In this document: piece by piece, positions 23,801-35,988 of the stretch
How positions within the stretch are numbered: the stretch's first letter is position 1
Layout: each line of letters opens with the position of its first letter
Assembly (NCBI RefSeq): GCF_029168945.1
Contig: NC_083603.1
Span: 47,316,406-47,380,405, forward strand
Source of the DNA: Cannabis sativa
Lineage: Eukaryota > Streptophyta > Magnoliopsida > Rosales > Cannabaceae
Length of the DNA: 64,000 nt
Direction: 5' to 3'
Position numbers and translations under genes: made by a program
Notes under the pieces: generated by a model
Database searches by the model: none
What the model saw: only the letters and a program-made list of their open reading frames with translations
What the model was told of the DNA's origin: nothing

Positions 23801-26800
23801 TTCATTTCCTCTTAAAGATTGTAATTCTTTTGGTGGCTGATAAACATCCTGAAACTCGTAGAAATTTTGGTGTTTCTTGGTTGTCCTAGGGGATTTCCTC
23901 ACATTATTTTGCTGCATTGTGTACCCCATCTTTTTTTATTTAATGGTCTTCATAAATTTCTTTATGGGCATGTTAGACCCTAGGATTAGAAGGGTGTGGA
24001 AGAGTGTACAAATAAAAGAGGGTATGATTCATTGTATTTCAGGAGAGTCTTTTGAGTGGGGATAGGATAGTTTACATGGGTGGGCAAAAAAGTTGGGATT
24101 ATGCAAGAATAGACATCATTCTCAACATCACTGACCTGGAAGGATCATTCCCTTTCCTCATGTAATTCCTTCTATGAAAATTCCTTCTTTTAGAAATACA
24201 ATGAAAGTCATGGTTGAAATGACTTGGTTTTCCCTACAGTTATTCTCCTATGATTTCCTACTGTTTGCTTGCTAAATTTGGTACTCAAGAGAAGTGGTTC
24301 GTTTCAATTGGTATCAGAGCACTTGTTGCCAATTTACGTTTGACGAATGGAGTCGAGGTAGAATCTGTGACATCTTTGGCTGGAAGAGTTACTCAAATGC
24401 TAAAACAAGTGAAGGAGTGAATGGACCAAATACTTCTTGGGCAAGTGAGGATACTACGCTACGCCTCATTCGTAGTATTTGTGGTGGTGATGAAACACTG
24501 CTGAATCTCTCTGATTGGTTGGTCCAGGTTGAGCATTTGTTGGGTGTGTTGATTGATGCAAAGCTTGAGTACAAGCAGAAACCCTACTCCCCTATCCCAT
24601 AACCATTTGACGATATGAGCTTTGCATCGCTGTTCACGGCTTCCGTTCCATCTCAAAAGTAGGTTGAAATAGCTTGATTTCCCCTACTGTTCTATTGCTT
24701 TTCCTACTGTTTGCTTGCTAAAATCGGTACTCAAGTGAAGTGGTTTGTTGAATTGGTATTAGAGAACTCATTCCCTGTTTACGTTCGGCGAATGGAGTCG
24801 AGATTGAATTTGTGGCATCCGGCATCCGTGTTTTGAAGAGTTACGCAAAGGTTAGAACAAGTGAATGAGTGAATCAATCATGCACTTCTTGGGCAAGTAA
24901 GGTTACTACCGTCATTCGTAGTATCCGCGGTGGTGCCGAAAAACTGTTGAATCTCTTTTATGGGTTGGTTTAGGTTGAGCTTTCGCTGGGTGTGCTAATT
25001 GATGCAGAGTATAAGCAGCAACCCTACTCTCTTATTACATAACTATTTGACGATTTGAACTTTGAACCTCTGTTCACAGCTTTTGTTCCATCTCAAAAAC
25101 AGGTTGTTGACATTTATAGTGACGAGGAGTGTGTGCAAGTTGGAACTCGACTGGTCTTGGGAAACTCCCATTGATAGAAGATGAAGATAGATCAGTAAGT
25201 CAACAACAAGGGTAGGGGGAGAGCTGCAAGGCTTTTAGGATGGTGTTGTTGCCGAGAGAAGGAACCATCACCAAGATGGAGAAGTCGTCACTATTAGGGA
25301 CCAAATAAATTGCTTCAATGGCGAAGGGGTTTAAGATAACTTCCGTGGGTTCATTGCCATCGACGAGATGGTTGATTTTGATGTTGGAGAAGGTACGAGT
25401 ACCATAGTCCACGAAGGTCGTTTCCTAGGAAGTGTGATTTCCTCCAAGGGTTGAGTAAAACCCTATCGCTTAAGGCCCAAGTCCAACATACTTACTCTTG
25501 TTTCAACGATGACCTATATAAGAGAATATCACGTATATTAACCTTAGCAGCTATGAAGCCTTAACTCCATGATAAAGTTTGCGTAATTAGGTAAATGTTG
25601 TGTTTAGTAATTAAATTAATAGTAATAATAATAAAATATATATGGTCCATATAAGAAAATATCAAAACAACCCACTTATGTTTCAGATTTGGCCCACATC
25701 ATCAAATACGTTACCCCAATTACTCAAGTGAATGGGCTAGTCCAATGTGACCCCCAAGTCCATTTGATAGTTTCTTCTAAACCTAGATAAGTGAAACCCT
25801 AAAATTAACTACTGCAATTAGTGAGCTGGGCATATGGAACCTTCGAAAGGCCATTTATCTATTCCTTCTCCACGTAAAGGGTCAACTCTCTTGTACACGA
25901 GTCTTCCTCTCAGACTTCACTCCATGTGAACGATTGGTTGGGATACAACTTTTGACTTGCATCGCAGAACAATCCAAGGCGGAACCTTCGCACATTATGG
26001 ATGGGTCGTGACTACACCAAGTCCTTTACTCCAAACCTTGTGTCTAGCTTTGAATGCTTGCCTCATCATTTATGTACCTTCTGTTCCTTCTTTTTATGTA
26101 CCTTTTGTTCCTTCTTTGTTTGGTGCTTGTTGGGTTCATGGAGAGCAGCATTTTGCTACGGGTAATTAGATATTGAAGAAATAAATGCTCAAAGCCCTTC
26201 GATGGATTTTTGATAGAGGGAGAGAGCACACCAAACAATATTAGGAATTGAAGATGCCCATGAAACGCTCAACTCTCTATCTCGGGTTTGTATTCTTTAT
26301 GCCTTCACTTAGTTGCAAAGAACTCGTCTGTTGCTTAGTTTTGGCAGCCGGTAATGTTGGACCCTAGGATCAGAAGGGTTTGGAAGAGTGTAGGCAATAA
26401 AAAAGGATAGGACTCAATTGTACTGAGTAGGGTCTTTGAGTGGGGATAGGATTGTGTATAGGTGGGTAAGAGAGTTGGTGAGATTATGCAAGGAACATAG
26501 ATCATTCTCAACATCAATGGTCCTGAAGGACCATTCCCTTTTGTTGCTGTAATTCCTTCTTCGAAATACAATGAAAGCTATGGCTAAATAGGCTTATTGT
26601 TTCCCACTACACTTGTTTTATTTTACAAATATTGTTCCATTGCATGCTTGCTGAAATCGATACTCAAGAGAAGTGGTTTTATCAAGGCACCAATGATCGA
26701 GTTAGGTCAAGGTCTCCAATCTATGTGAGTCGTTTCGAACCATTGTAAGCCCAAACTGACATTTGAATTGCCCAGTTTCGGCAGCTAGAAATCTTTCGAA

Positions 26801-29800
26801 ATTCTTAATCCTTGTACTCGCGACATGATGTCTTTGCATATCCCATTCCTTAGAACTTTTTCTCCCATTCCCATTTACTCCATAATTTTCTCTCTTAACT
26901 TGGAATATGAAACTTGTGAACTAGATCTTGAGAAACAAAATTGTGAGTTGCTTCAGGGTCAATAAGGATGACAAGTTCTTGGTTGTCTATCTGATCCTTC
27001 AACCTTTGTGTTTTGGGAGATGGTAAACCTGCTACTATGTTGAGTACAATGTCTGATCCTCTACTTCAGCCAATTGAGCCGTAGTGTGAAGTCTCCTACC
27101 CTTCTGGTTGTTCTTCCTCCTTCTCAACGTAGTTGTTTATCCTTGCATGCATGCCCTCTAAACCTTTTAGCATCACATTTGAAAGAAAAACCCTTGGTTT
27201 TCTTCATTTGAATTTAAGTTTTAGTCATTTTCTTGTATTTTCCATTAGTCTTGGAGGTGTTGGTGTTGTTTGCTTGTGTCTTGGTCCTAGATAGTCCATG
27301 ATTGTATTGATTGGGGCCAAAAAAATTTCTAACTTGCTTTTGTGGCTCCAATCATATTTTTTCCTCAGTCTGGTATTCTTACTCCATAGCCCTCTCCCAC
27401 CATTTGCGGTTTCCACATTCAAACCTCACTTTTGACTCTGGATTTTGCCTGTTAATGATCTTGTGAATAGCGAGTTCATCCAAAATTGTACCAAGTGGTG
27501 CAGAAAGTTCAATGAATTTATTTCAGTACTCTCTCATCATTACTTCTTATTGCAAGACAAGAAGTTGTTGGCTAAGTGTTCCATATTGAATGAGTCGAAA
27601 TTGTCAACAACAATATCTTGAACTCCTACCAAATTGTTGCATTGATACCAAAGAAGAGCTTCTCCTTCCAAGCTTATGACTGATGCCTCCATTTTTTCCT
27701 CGTTGTATTTGTGAAAGAAAAATCAGGTTTAGTTCCATCAAAAATTGGCTCAATTTTCTAAGATAGAAATTGACTCTTCCTTTGTGCTGATGCCTTTGTC
27801 TCATGTTGATTACTTCCATCGGACTGGACATGACAACTTCAGAAGGCTTTCCTTTTGATGAAAAGTGCTGGTTCTTGAATGTTTCTTCGGGATTTTTGGA
27901 TGTTTCTTTAGATTTCTTGGATGAATCTCCATGGGTTTTGGCTATTGAACCTGTGTTTGGAAGGACTTTTGAAGCTGGGCTTGAAATATTTGTTGAAAAG
28001 TGTTGCCGAATTTTTTCTTGATCTCTCTATAAACAAAATTTCTGAAGCAGCTCATTTCCTCGCTCAAATGCAATCTCAACTTTGTGACTTCTTCCTCAAA
28101 TGCAGCCATTGTGAAACCTTTTTCCGATACCGATTTGATTGGATTTTCCCTATATGAACCTTGAATAAAGTCTGAAAGTGGCCCTAGTTGGTTCGACTTT
28201 TAAAAGTTGCTTTTGGGCTTTTGAAGCTCCGAAAACACTTGTGTTGCTGGTTGGGTAACCAGTGAGTTTCAGTTTTTAGCCCTAAAAAGTTCTTTTTACA
28301 AAAGCCGACTTTAATAGCTTTCTCAATAAGGGTGTTCTGAGAAGCTAAAAATCAGAAGTAGAAGTTCATTCAAACAGGACCGTTCTTTTCTTATTGCATA
28401 TGAAAAATCTGAGATTACAAATAAAGCTCCAAACCTTCGAGAGGTTTGGATCTTTCCCAGCTATAGCTTCTTCTCTCCCACAGTGGAAACAATAATTTGA
28501 CTAAGTTAGAGCCTTACTTTGCTAATTATAGATTAATTAAAGGGGAGTTCTATTTGCACTCCATAAAATGATAAATACACACCATTATTTAAAAAAATAT
28601 AAACTTAAATAATTATTAAAAATTACTCTTAATATTTTTTTTTTAATTTTTTCCTCACATTATTTTATGTTAATTTCAATACTTATTTTGATTTCATTTT
28701 CGTAATTTTTTCTAACTCGTATATATATTTTTTATTTTTTTCTAAGAAAATTTCATATAATTTTTTATTTTAATTTTTTTGTTATAATATTTAAAATATA
28801 ATTTATTTTTATTTGATAGGTATTTTTTTTAAGAATTTGAATGGAAGAAAAAAGTTAAAAAAACTTTGTACAATTAAAGATATATATTTTATATAAAATA
28901 AAAATTATTAAAATGGAGTGTCTTTAAAAAATTTTGGGGTGTAAATAAAATTTCCCTTAATTAAAATACATAAATTGACAAATTACCCCTATACTAAGAT
29001 TCTTAATTACTGATGAAACTAAACAAGGAAGCCTTTTTATTGTAAGCCCCTCCCCTTGTTCTTATCTCTTTGAGCATAAGTATATTTTAATGCGGGTCTA
29101 TCATATGTGAGCTAAGAGTACAATGTGGGATATGTGTATGTAATTTCCCTCTTCTGAAAGTATTTTAAAATTATGTATACGAACTTTGCAGCTTGAATAT
29201 TAACTTAAATTAGCATCCAGTGGCTTTTGCATGCATGATGAATAATTAATTTAGGTCTTATTTTTTTTGTTCTTGTGTACAGGGTGTTGACTCAAAGCAT
29301 TGGCCTTCTCTCATACACATTCTTGAGAAAAGAAAACTATGACAGGATAGTTGTTCCCATGGTGAGTTTTTTTTTGTGTGTGTTTTGCTTTTATGGGTAA
29401 TTGTTCATCTAATGCCTGCTATGCTACTTTGTTTTGGAAAAAGGCAGCAATCGTGTAAAGAAATTTTAATGTTCTTTTATCTTGTGAATGTGGTAGTGTG
29501 CTGCTTGACTGTGTATTAATTTTATTGCAGGTTCATTATGAGTTTAATACATCGACGGGTACATTGGATTTCTTGCATGGTAAAGAGCATTTTATGTCAA
29601 ATCTATTGATGCTGTTGCAGTGGTCTCCTTTTGCGACAGAAGCAGAGCTTCTAAAGCAAGTAAGCTTTTACATGATCATTATATTAATTTCTTGCTTTTA
29701 CATGATCGTTATATTATTTTCCGGTAATTTGCTCGCTACTTTTGAGGCACAACGTATTGGTATTATTGCTAATATTTCCACACTCAAAAATCTTGAGGCA

Positions 29801-32701
29801 ACTGGGAGGTCTCCTGGGCAAGGCAAAAAACTAAACAAAATAATAATAGTCATCTTGTGTATATTAATAGAAAGAAATAGCGATGGATTGATGTGGCCCA
29901 TTTTTCGTGATTTAGAGAATTAGGAAACTACAGCTGGTCATGGAAAAGCTGTGAGGGATCCCTTCACTATATGGGAGATTTTAAGGGTAAAAAGGGGGAT
30001 TTACTCACATGTGATGTGAGTAGGACTAGTATATTAACAATAATAATAAAATTAATCATGTTGCTAGCGTGAGGGCGTTAAACATAATTTATTTTGAAGT
30101 TCTCTTTTGTAGTTGCAAGTCTCATTAGTTTTTCCTTTACCTTAAGAAGAGGCATTGTTCTGTACAATTCAGCTTCCTTCATAATTTGCAGTGTAGTGTT
30201 TACCTTCTATGGGCAGCATTACGTATAGACAAGTTATGTGTTTGTGCATGGTGCCTATACGCAAGAATGATAAAATGATATATCCATTAGCTTGAAATAC
30301 TCGTGTGTTTGTGTGAATGATGAAAGGACATATCCACTCAGAAAATGTCTTTTTATGCTATAAGAAATAGTTGATTGTTACGGATTGCCATACATATACA
30401 GTTATACTGAAAATGTTTGCTGTGCAAAGTGATGTGTTTACCGTTCATTTTCCATCTCGCTTTATATTAGCTTTTTGATGTTACAACAGTTCGATGACAT
30501 TGGGCCTCAAGGCACAAAAGTTATTGTCTATAACCTATGGGCTAATGACGACGGGATTGTGGAGCTAGATTTCAATACAGATCCTAGGGTAACTTATTCT
30601 GCCTTTATTTTCGTTTCAAAATGTGTCATCATTAAATGTTTAATTTTGTTTGCCTATTATGCATTGATTGTTACAGGATATAATTATTAGTGGGGATACT
30701 AGAAAAATTCAGACAATCCCTGCTTGGAAATTAATAAATGAACAGCACATCGGCAACCGGTACCATTATTCTCTTCGTGTAAGTCTATGAAGTTAAGATG
30801 AAAAAATATCTTAATTGTTTTGATGAATAATACTCTTTTTAAATAATTTTACTTTGTGAGAACAAATCCCATAAAAATAGGATTAGAATATTAAACGTAA
30901 CAAGCAGATGAATACAAATATAAAACACTTATCAAATTAAATTTGAATTTCGTCAAGTGCCAATCTGAAGGTATGTTCATCAATTTTTCGTTTAATAAAG
31001 TGTCAACTATGCTGAATAGGATTATGAGCTATGCTAATAGCTTAATTAGAGTTGCATAGGTTTGTCGTTTTCAGTTTTCAACTCGTTCATCTCTCGATTT
31101 AGTCCAAATAAGTTCACAAACCCCATGTGCCATAGCTCTGAACTTCGATTTTGTACGCCAAGTTACGTATTTGCATGTAAAAAAATTCTTAAAGTAAATT
31201 TGGAACTCTTGATTCTCTCTTGGGAGAAACAAGATTGAAATATCAAACGTAACAAACAGACTAATATAATTTGAATTTGAATCTGAACAGATTATATTTG
31301 AATTTGAATTTTAATCAACAAGAAACTTTTGAATGAATAAGCAAATCAGAAATCAAAATTTTTACTACAGTATTCTTGTTCCTTCAGGTCTACTTGTCCA
31401 TCTTGTATTTGCGGATACCAGCAAGTTTCAGAATAATACTTAGGGGGGAAGTTGTTGAACATCATAATATCGCTGATGATCTCAAATTTCCACAATTTAT
31501 TTTGTATAAACCTCAGAATGCAGGAACTGTAGAGGTTGGCTATATTGTTATGTTTCAATGATTTCCAGAATGTTGTTAGTTCGTAGCTTCTGTCGGTACT
31601 TGCAGGTCTTTCATTTAACTTGAACTTCTTTCTCTCATTATTCAGGGCCAAATTATTACAACTATTGGGTTTCTTAAAGACGCTCCAAATGTCAATATCC
31701 ATGGCTTCAACGTCTATCATAAAAATCGTTTAATTCTTGTAAGTATCTTGCATATTAGAAGTTAATATTGTTCTGTACTGGAACACCATGATCTTGATGT
31801 GTTTGAATATGTTCCATTTTTAATACATAATAATCTATGGTTGTTACTTGTTACCACTACCTCCTAAGCATAAGTTATTTAATGGGCTTCATACAATGCC
31901 TTTATACTATAGAGGCTGCTCATTTCATTTTCTCGATTTTCTTTTTCCATGATGTATTCGTTCAAACTTGAATATATGTAGCTGTACTCTTTACTGTATC
32001 CTGTACATATAATTTTCATATTCTGGGTCTTTGCACTGTAACTGAGTTGTCTATGAGTTCTTTTGTACCCCTTATTCGATGCCATATTCTTTACTTGGAT
32101 TTATTTTCTACCATCGAGTACGTTCAATTCCATTTGATAAGCATTTTACAACTATTATTTCTCAATAGCAATTTACATTTAAGAGGCCTTAACTTATGGT
32201 CTTTTCTGCAGCCATTTTGGCCAGTTGTGAGTTATGCAGACAGTAGGGGAAGGGGAGTTGTGGGTAAGGACCTGCTACCTCTCACAATTTTTATTGGTTT
32301 TCGTGGTCGTTAGAAATGTATGAATTTATAATTTATTCATTTTATTTCTTTTCAGGTGTGCTGGAAACAAATTTTATTGAACCCACACATAATAAACAAG
32401 ATTTTGAGAAAACTTCCCTTTTTCAGAAACTTGAAAGTCGTCTGAAGGAGATGACCTGGGAATACTGGTGAGCTATTACTGTATCTCTTTATTCTTTAAT
32501 TATATTCCTCGCCTAATCCTAGAATATTTGAGGACTAGGAAACTATAACAATTGCTATGTAGGTACTCAAGAGGGGCTCGAACCTCAGAACTATCATTAC
32601 TGTACTATGTGTGAAAGGTTTTATTGTTCTTTCAGTTCTTGCTTTTTGTACCATTCTTTTTCTAGTTGTTTACTTGTGTCTGTAGCTCATACAGCTTATG
32701 C

Positions 32702-32752
<51 letters not shown>

Positions 32753-34300
32753 TTCTTTCAATAATAATAATAAGCATAGTTATTGCTGTTGTTGAATTGT
32801 TGTAGAGTTTTTATTTTAAAATTAATTGATACTAGATGAGAAAGATATAGTCAGTAGTAACAAATATTATGCTTAGCTATAGTTGGCTCTGATTACAAAA
32901 TAGTGTATAGTCTGTAATGACTAACTATATCAATGAATTGCTTGCTTGATAATTATATCTTATTTTATGAGTTCATTTGTGAATTTTTATTGAAGTAATT
33001 CATAATTATTATATTGGTTTATTAAAATAAAACTAATTATATCAATTAAATTTAACACAATTAGAATTACTAGTTAAATGGACTAGCTTGATAAACACTA
33101 AAAAACATTCTAGACATTTATATAAAGATTAGATTTATACCTACCTTTATGCTCTATATTGTTGCAGTTTGCTTCTATTTGGTGTGTGTACATTTCTTTA
33201 CTTACTGCTAAATACTCTCTTTTATTTTCTTTATATTATATTATTTGTGATTCCTTGAGAGTTTAACTAAATGTCAAACTGAACAATTCTACAAAACTTT
33301 GACAGGGATTTCCACTGTGGATTAATTGGGTATCTGGTCAAGAAAAAGCATCCAACTCAGAATATCCCACCTCTTTTAAGTAGTAAAGCCACATCAAATC
33401 ATAAGTCCTCTGGTGTTGGTACTGCAAAGGAGTCACAGATCAGATCAGGGCTCTCTCTTCCTAACTCTAAAAGTCGACATGAACAGGGTTGGTATTTAAT
33501 TTAAGAATTAAATCGTTATCAAATTCAATCATACAATAAAGATTCACAGCATATGATCCTTTTTCTCTTCTCATTTTTTTCTTTCCTTTTTTGGTAAGGC
33601 CTTCAATTGAAACGAAAGGATAATTTTGAAGAAATTCAGAATCTGAAAAGGCAGGCAGTTGGAGTAAATGTAAGTCCTTCTGCCCAGTTCATGGAATTTG
33701 CGAAAGCAGCTTTCTTATCATGTATCATTGCTTAAATAATTCCAAATTCGTCTCTTCCGTTTTTATGTAGAATCTAAGCACCAATGGTCAATCGAAAAAT
33801 CAAGAGAAAGCAATCGTGTTGCAGGAAAATGAAACTCTGCGTGCAAAGTGAGTATATTATTATGTGCTGATTTCTTTTCTACCTGACACCCTGAATAGCT
33901 TAATCTCATGTTATTGATTATGAAAATTTTCTGGCTTGAATTCTTATAGAATCACATGATTTTTCCTTTCCTTTTCAGCTGTTTGAAATATTCGAAAGAG
34001 GAGGAAGAACTTCATGTTAAGGTAAACTTGCAGTAGATGTTTATGTTCATTCTAATTAGTCTTATAATTGCCTGTACTGATATAATTTAATACTGTAAAC
34101 TGCAATTTTTCGGAATACCATCCTTGATCGTTTTCAGACACCTAAACTACTTTTCAGAGCTGTTTAATCAGATATTCAATCTTGTTTCTGTGCAGGTGAC
34201 CCAACTCAAAAGCGAAATAGAGAAGGTTGACAATGAGTATGCCCGGCTATTGGCTGAATTACAAGAAATAGAAAAAGTAAAGCCAGAAAAGGGTGTATGA
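17820..34300 (+). CDS. MORC: MORC-family GHKL ATPase (MORC1/CRT1-MORC6 type), 19 coding exons
   Basis: Coding exons by eye: 17820-18168, 19922-19996, 20126-20160, 22008-22086, 22217-22303, 22382-22457, 29283-29361, 29531-29659, 30490-30588, 30677-30778, 31388-31534, 31646-31738, 32212-32263, 32356-32467, 33306-33487, 33599-33669, 33771-33847, 33979-34021, 34196-34300. They sum to 1992 nt, an unbroken 663-residue frame with GT-AG borders throughout. An acidic N-terminus (VDLSSDDE) precedes a CRQFWKAG motif near residue 105. The GHKL ATPase has ELLDNAIDE (Glu145, Asn149), DDGGGM (180-185) and YGNGFK (209-214). The S5-like half includes ILYLRIP and VEHHN, and HNKQDFEK lies near 470. The C-terminus (~590-663) is a coiled coil. 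In Arabidopsis such proteins are nuclear Mg-dependent ATPases acting in heterochromatin compaction, RNA-directed silencing and disease resistance. Length and C-terminus resemble MORC6, but MORC1/2 cannot be excluded. Intron 6 is 6.8 kb and TE-filled. Confidence 0.93.
18822..19217. mobile_element. Mutator-like MITE, copy 1 (MORC intron 1)
   Basis: A 396-bp element with long terminal inverted repeats: GGCTAATTAGGATTTTTACC at the left and its inverse at the right (AATTTTAATTAGCC). It contains repeated ACTTTGACATGTACCAAATC and CTATTGAGATTGTTGGATTT segments in both orientations. It is flanked by 9-bp target duplications, TTTTGTGTG and TTTTGCGTG (one mismatch), diagnostic of Mutator-type transposition. 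Copies 2-4 are at 38323, 40593 and 42644. Confidence 0.85.
21140..21830. repeat. GCCTCA/TGAGGC-rich repeat in MORC intron 3
   Basis: Clusters of TGAGGC and GCCTCA occur near 21140-21260 and 21775-21830, including a perfect 16-bp palindrome, TGAGGCATATGCCTCA, at 21195-21210. The two clusters look like degenerate ends of one inserted repeat. No coding is evident between them. Confidence 0.45.
22985..23715 (-). pseudogene. Decayed copia integrase fragment in MORC intron 6
   Basis: The - strand, read with frameshifts, gives FVHSDVCGP, then YYFVTSIDD, then EPTMVANMKT and further integrase-like text, as in the copia integrase core (HTDVCGP...FIDD...RTDNGGEY). Stops and shifts occur throughout. It abuts a Ty3 RT fragment at about 23710-23720. 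Confidence 0.65.
23720..23929 (-). pseudogene. Ty3 reverse transcriptase N-terminal fragment
   Basis: The - strand contains GTNPISARPYHYPHLQK, matching the Ty3/gypsy RT start (GTxPIxxRPYRYPxxQK). It probably belongs to the same decayed Ty3 element as the gag/protease relic at 26.89-28.11 kb, now separated by the small LTR element. The fusion to copia integrase text on its C-terminal side is unusual. Confidence 0.65.
23971..26684 (+). mobile_element. Small non-autonomous LTR element in MORC intron 6
   Basis: LTRs 23971-24306 and 26355-26684 both start TGTT(A/G)GACCCTAGGAT and end near ACTCAAGAGAAGTGG...TCA. A primer site TGGTATCAGAGC (24309-24320) follows the left LTR. Flanks GGGCA and AGGCA form a 5-bp target duplication with one mismatch. 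The ~2-kb interior has no retroviral domain. It carries a ~445-bp tandem duplication (24211-24660 and 24661-25102) that includes the LTR end and primer site. The LTRs differ at many positions, so the insertion is old. Confidence 0.75.
24211..25102 (+). repeat. ~445-bp tandem duplication spanning LTR end, PBS and leader
   Basis: 24211-24660 and 24661-25102 align along their length: shared GGTTGAAAT, CTACTGTTTGCTTGCTAAA, GTACTCAAG, TCTTGGGCAAGT and CCATCTCAAAA segments. The second copy keeps a degenerate primer site (TTGGTATTAGAG). The 25103-26354 remainder shows nothing recognisable. Confidence 0.75.
26890..28115 (-). pseudogene. Decayed Ty3/gypsy gag-protease region
   Basis: The - strand shows, in order, a possible gag start near 28110 (MAAFEEEV), a gag core with LGREALLWYQ (about 27620-27680), a zinc-knuckle remnant KCDAKRFRGHACK (about 27140-27180), and a protease active-site remnant LIDPEATHNF (about 26930-26960) where families have L-[IL]-D-S-G-A-T-H-N-F. 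The catalytic Ser-Gly has become Pro-Glu. Numerous stops and shifts. The text is chromovirus-like, and this is the 5' half of an old - strand element. Confidence 0.65.
28537..28962. mobile_element. MITE with ~30-bp inverted ends
   Basis: The left end AAGGGGAGTTCTATTTGCAC is the inverse, with mismatches, of the right end GTGTAAATAAAATTTCCCTT. The flanks are TTAA-rich on both sides, so a TA or TAA/TTA target duplication is likely but ambiguous. The interior is AT-rich and non-coding. It lies in MORC intron 6. Confidence 0.65.
32703..32775. repeat. (AAT)n microsatellite in MORC intron 14
   Basis: About 16 perfect AAT units (32703-32752), then ATTTCTTTC, then four more. It lies well away from both splice sites and is likely polymorphic in length. 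Confidence 0.95.
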
Positions 34301-34565
34301 GTTTGTATCTTATTTAAATTCACTTTTAATTCTTTCATTTGTTAAATCAGTGTTGTATTAATAGATGGATTGGTCATACAGCTTTTAATAAGAGCTTAGG
34401 TAGAAGAGACCAAAATTAAAAGCTGCCGGCCGATATGCTTTTTCTCTATTTTTCTAGTTACCGGCGGCTAATGTAAATATCGGAAGTGAAGCTTCTGTAG
34501 GCAGATGAGAGAATCATGTTGTACAACATGTAACATACAATTATTTCTTGTATGAATAGAATAAT
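34301..34565 (+). other. 3' UTR of the MORC gene
   Basis: The region follows the TGA at 34298-34300. A near-canonical poly(A) signal cluster AATAGAATAAT lies near 34554-34564, after a TTGT-rich stretch (about 34520-34545). The exact cleavage site is not determinable. Confidence 0.5.
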
Positions 34566-34747
34566 CATACAAGTAATGCAGAAACAAATTCACTTCTCAT
34601 ATGTTCTTGTTTACTTTATTCGTTTATTATATGTGAAGTTTTTGTTCATACGCGGCAGTTTCACTTTCAGTCTATGAACAATTGACGAATTATTACTGCT
34701 AAAAATAAGTTTCATACTGAAAATTGAGATTAGCTTAACTAGTTTGA

Positions 34748-34987
34748 GAGTTCGTTTGGTACGTTGTATTACATCGTATTGTATTGTATAGTATTATATT
34801 GAATTGTATTTTATGTAATATTTTTATGTAAAAATTATATGTGGTATTAAATTTTATGGGCGCCTAACTATATAATATTTTAGTATAAATTAAAATTTAA
34901 CATAGTATTATATAAAAATATGATGTATAATTACATTCAATATAATGCAATACAATACGACCTAATACAACCGTACCAAACGAGCTC
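34748..34987. mobile_element. 240-bp MITE just downstream of MORC
   Basis: The left terminal sequence GAGTTCGTTTGGTACGTTGT is inverted at the right end (ACCGTACCAAACGAGCTC), with inner TATTG/CAATA repeats. The interior is AT-rich. The target duplication is unclear. Confidence 0.75.
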
Positions 34988-35164
34988 TGAGTGAGTTGTT
35001 AGACGTGTCACGGTTTTTATTAAGAATATTTTATGGTTCTGTGAGAGTTCTTTTTAGCATTGATAGATGAATTTGGCAGGGGAATTTGATATTTTCATTA
35101 GAGATTTAGTAAATCATATCAAATCATGAGGAAATTAGCATAATCTCTGTTTTTATATGGGTAA

Positions 35165-35930
35165 GACTATCTCTAATAGATGGTGTATATTTGAGAGAAG
35201 TCGAAGAATATTTTTATACATTAACTAAATTTATCTCCAAATAATATTTAATTTAAATATACATCTTTTATGAGTATTATATTCAAATTATTCTCACACT
35301 CACATAAATAAGACATAATTTTAAGCATAATAGTAGGTTTGTGAGAAAGTTGGGACAAAATTTTAATTAGAGAAGAATGAAAATTATCGTGAAGTAATAG
35401 GAGTGAAATTGGTAGAATAATTGAAAAAAAAAAAAGGTAAACATAAAATTTTTTAAAAGGGAGGGTAAAAATTAAAGACATCAAGTTAAAAAAAGAATGT
35501 AGAGTAATTTTCTCTATATTTTGGATTAAATTTGGTCTAAAATATATCATAAAGTTATATTTGGCCCATTTTTTATATTAGTGCTCCAATGCACAAGGTG
35601 CAAATTAGCTATAAAAGTCAATATTACCATTAATACTCATTCAAATATACAAAATAATTAATTTTATTTATATTATTTTAATATCCTATAAATATATCTT
35701 ATTCAAAGTCAATGAATAGTATTAATAAGTGACAAAGAAGTAATTAAAAAATGTAGTATTTATTGTGGCCTAAAATTTGGCCCATGCTATCTTTTGTGCC
35801 AAAGTTGGTTCAATTTTTAGCTTAGACCAAATTTAGGATACATTTTACATCATCATTGTAATTAAATTTTAGCAAAATATTTTAAAAAATAGCAATACAC
35901 TATATTTATAGCTCTCCATTGGAGATGCTC
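35165..35930. mobile_element. PIF/Harbinger-like MITE (TSD TAA)
   Basis: The ends GACTATCTCTAAT and ATTGGAGATGCTC are inverted repeats with few mismatches. A perfect 3-bp TAA duplication flanks them (35162-35164, 35931-35933). The interior has no transposase frame. Confidence 0.75.
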
Positions 35931-35988
35931 TAACTTTTGTTGGGGAATGAAAAGTAAAGGAATAAGAATAATAAATGAGAATGAGATT

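Noticed and set aside
31346..31720. 124-codon - strand frame
   Set aside because: Shadow of MORC exons 11-12, which are confirmed by splice sites and homology of the + strand product.
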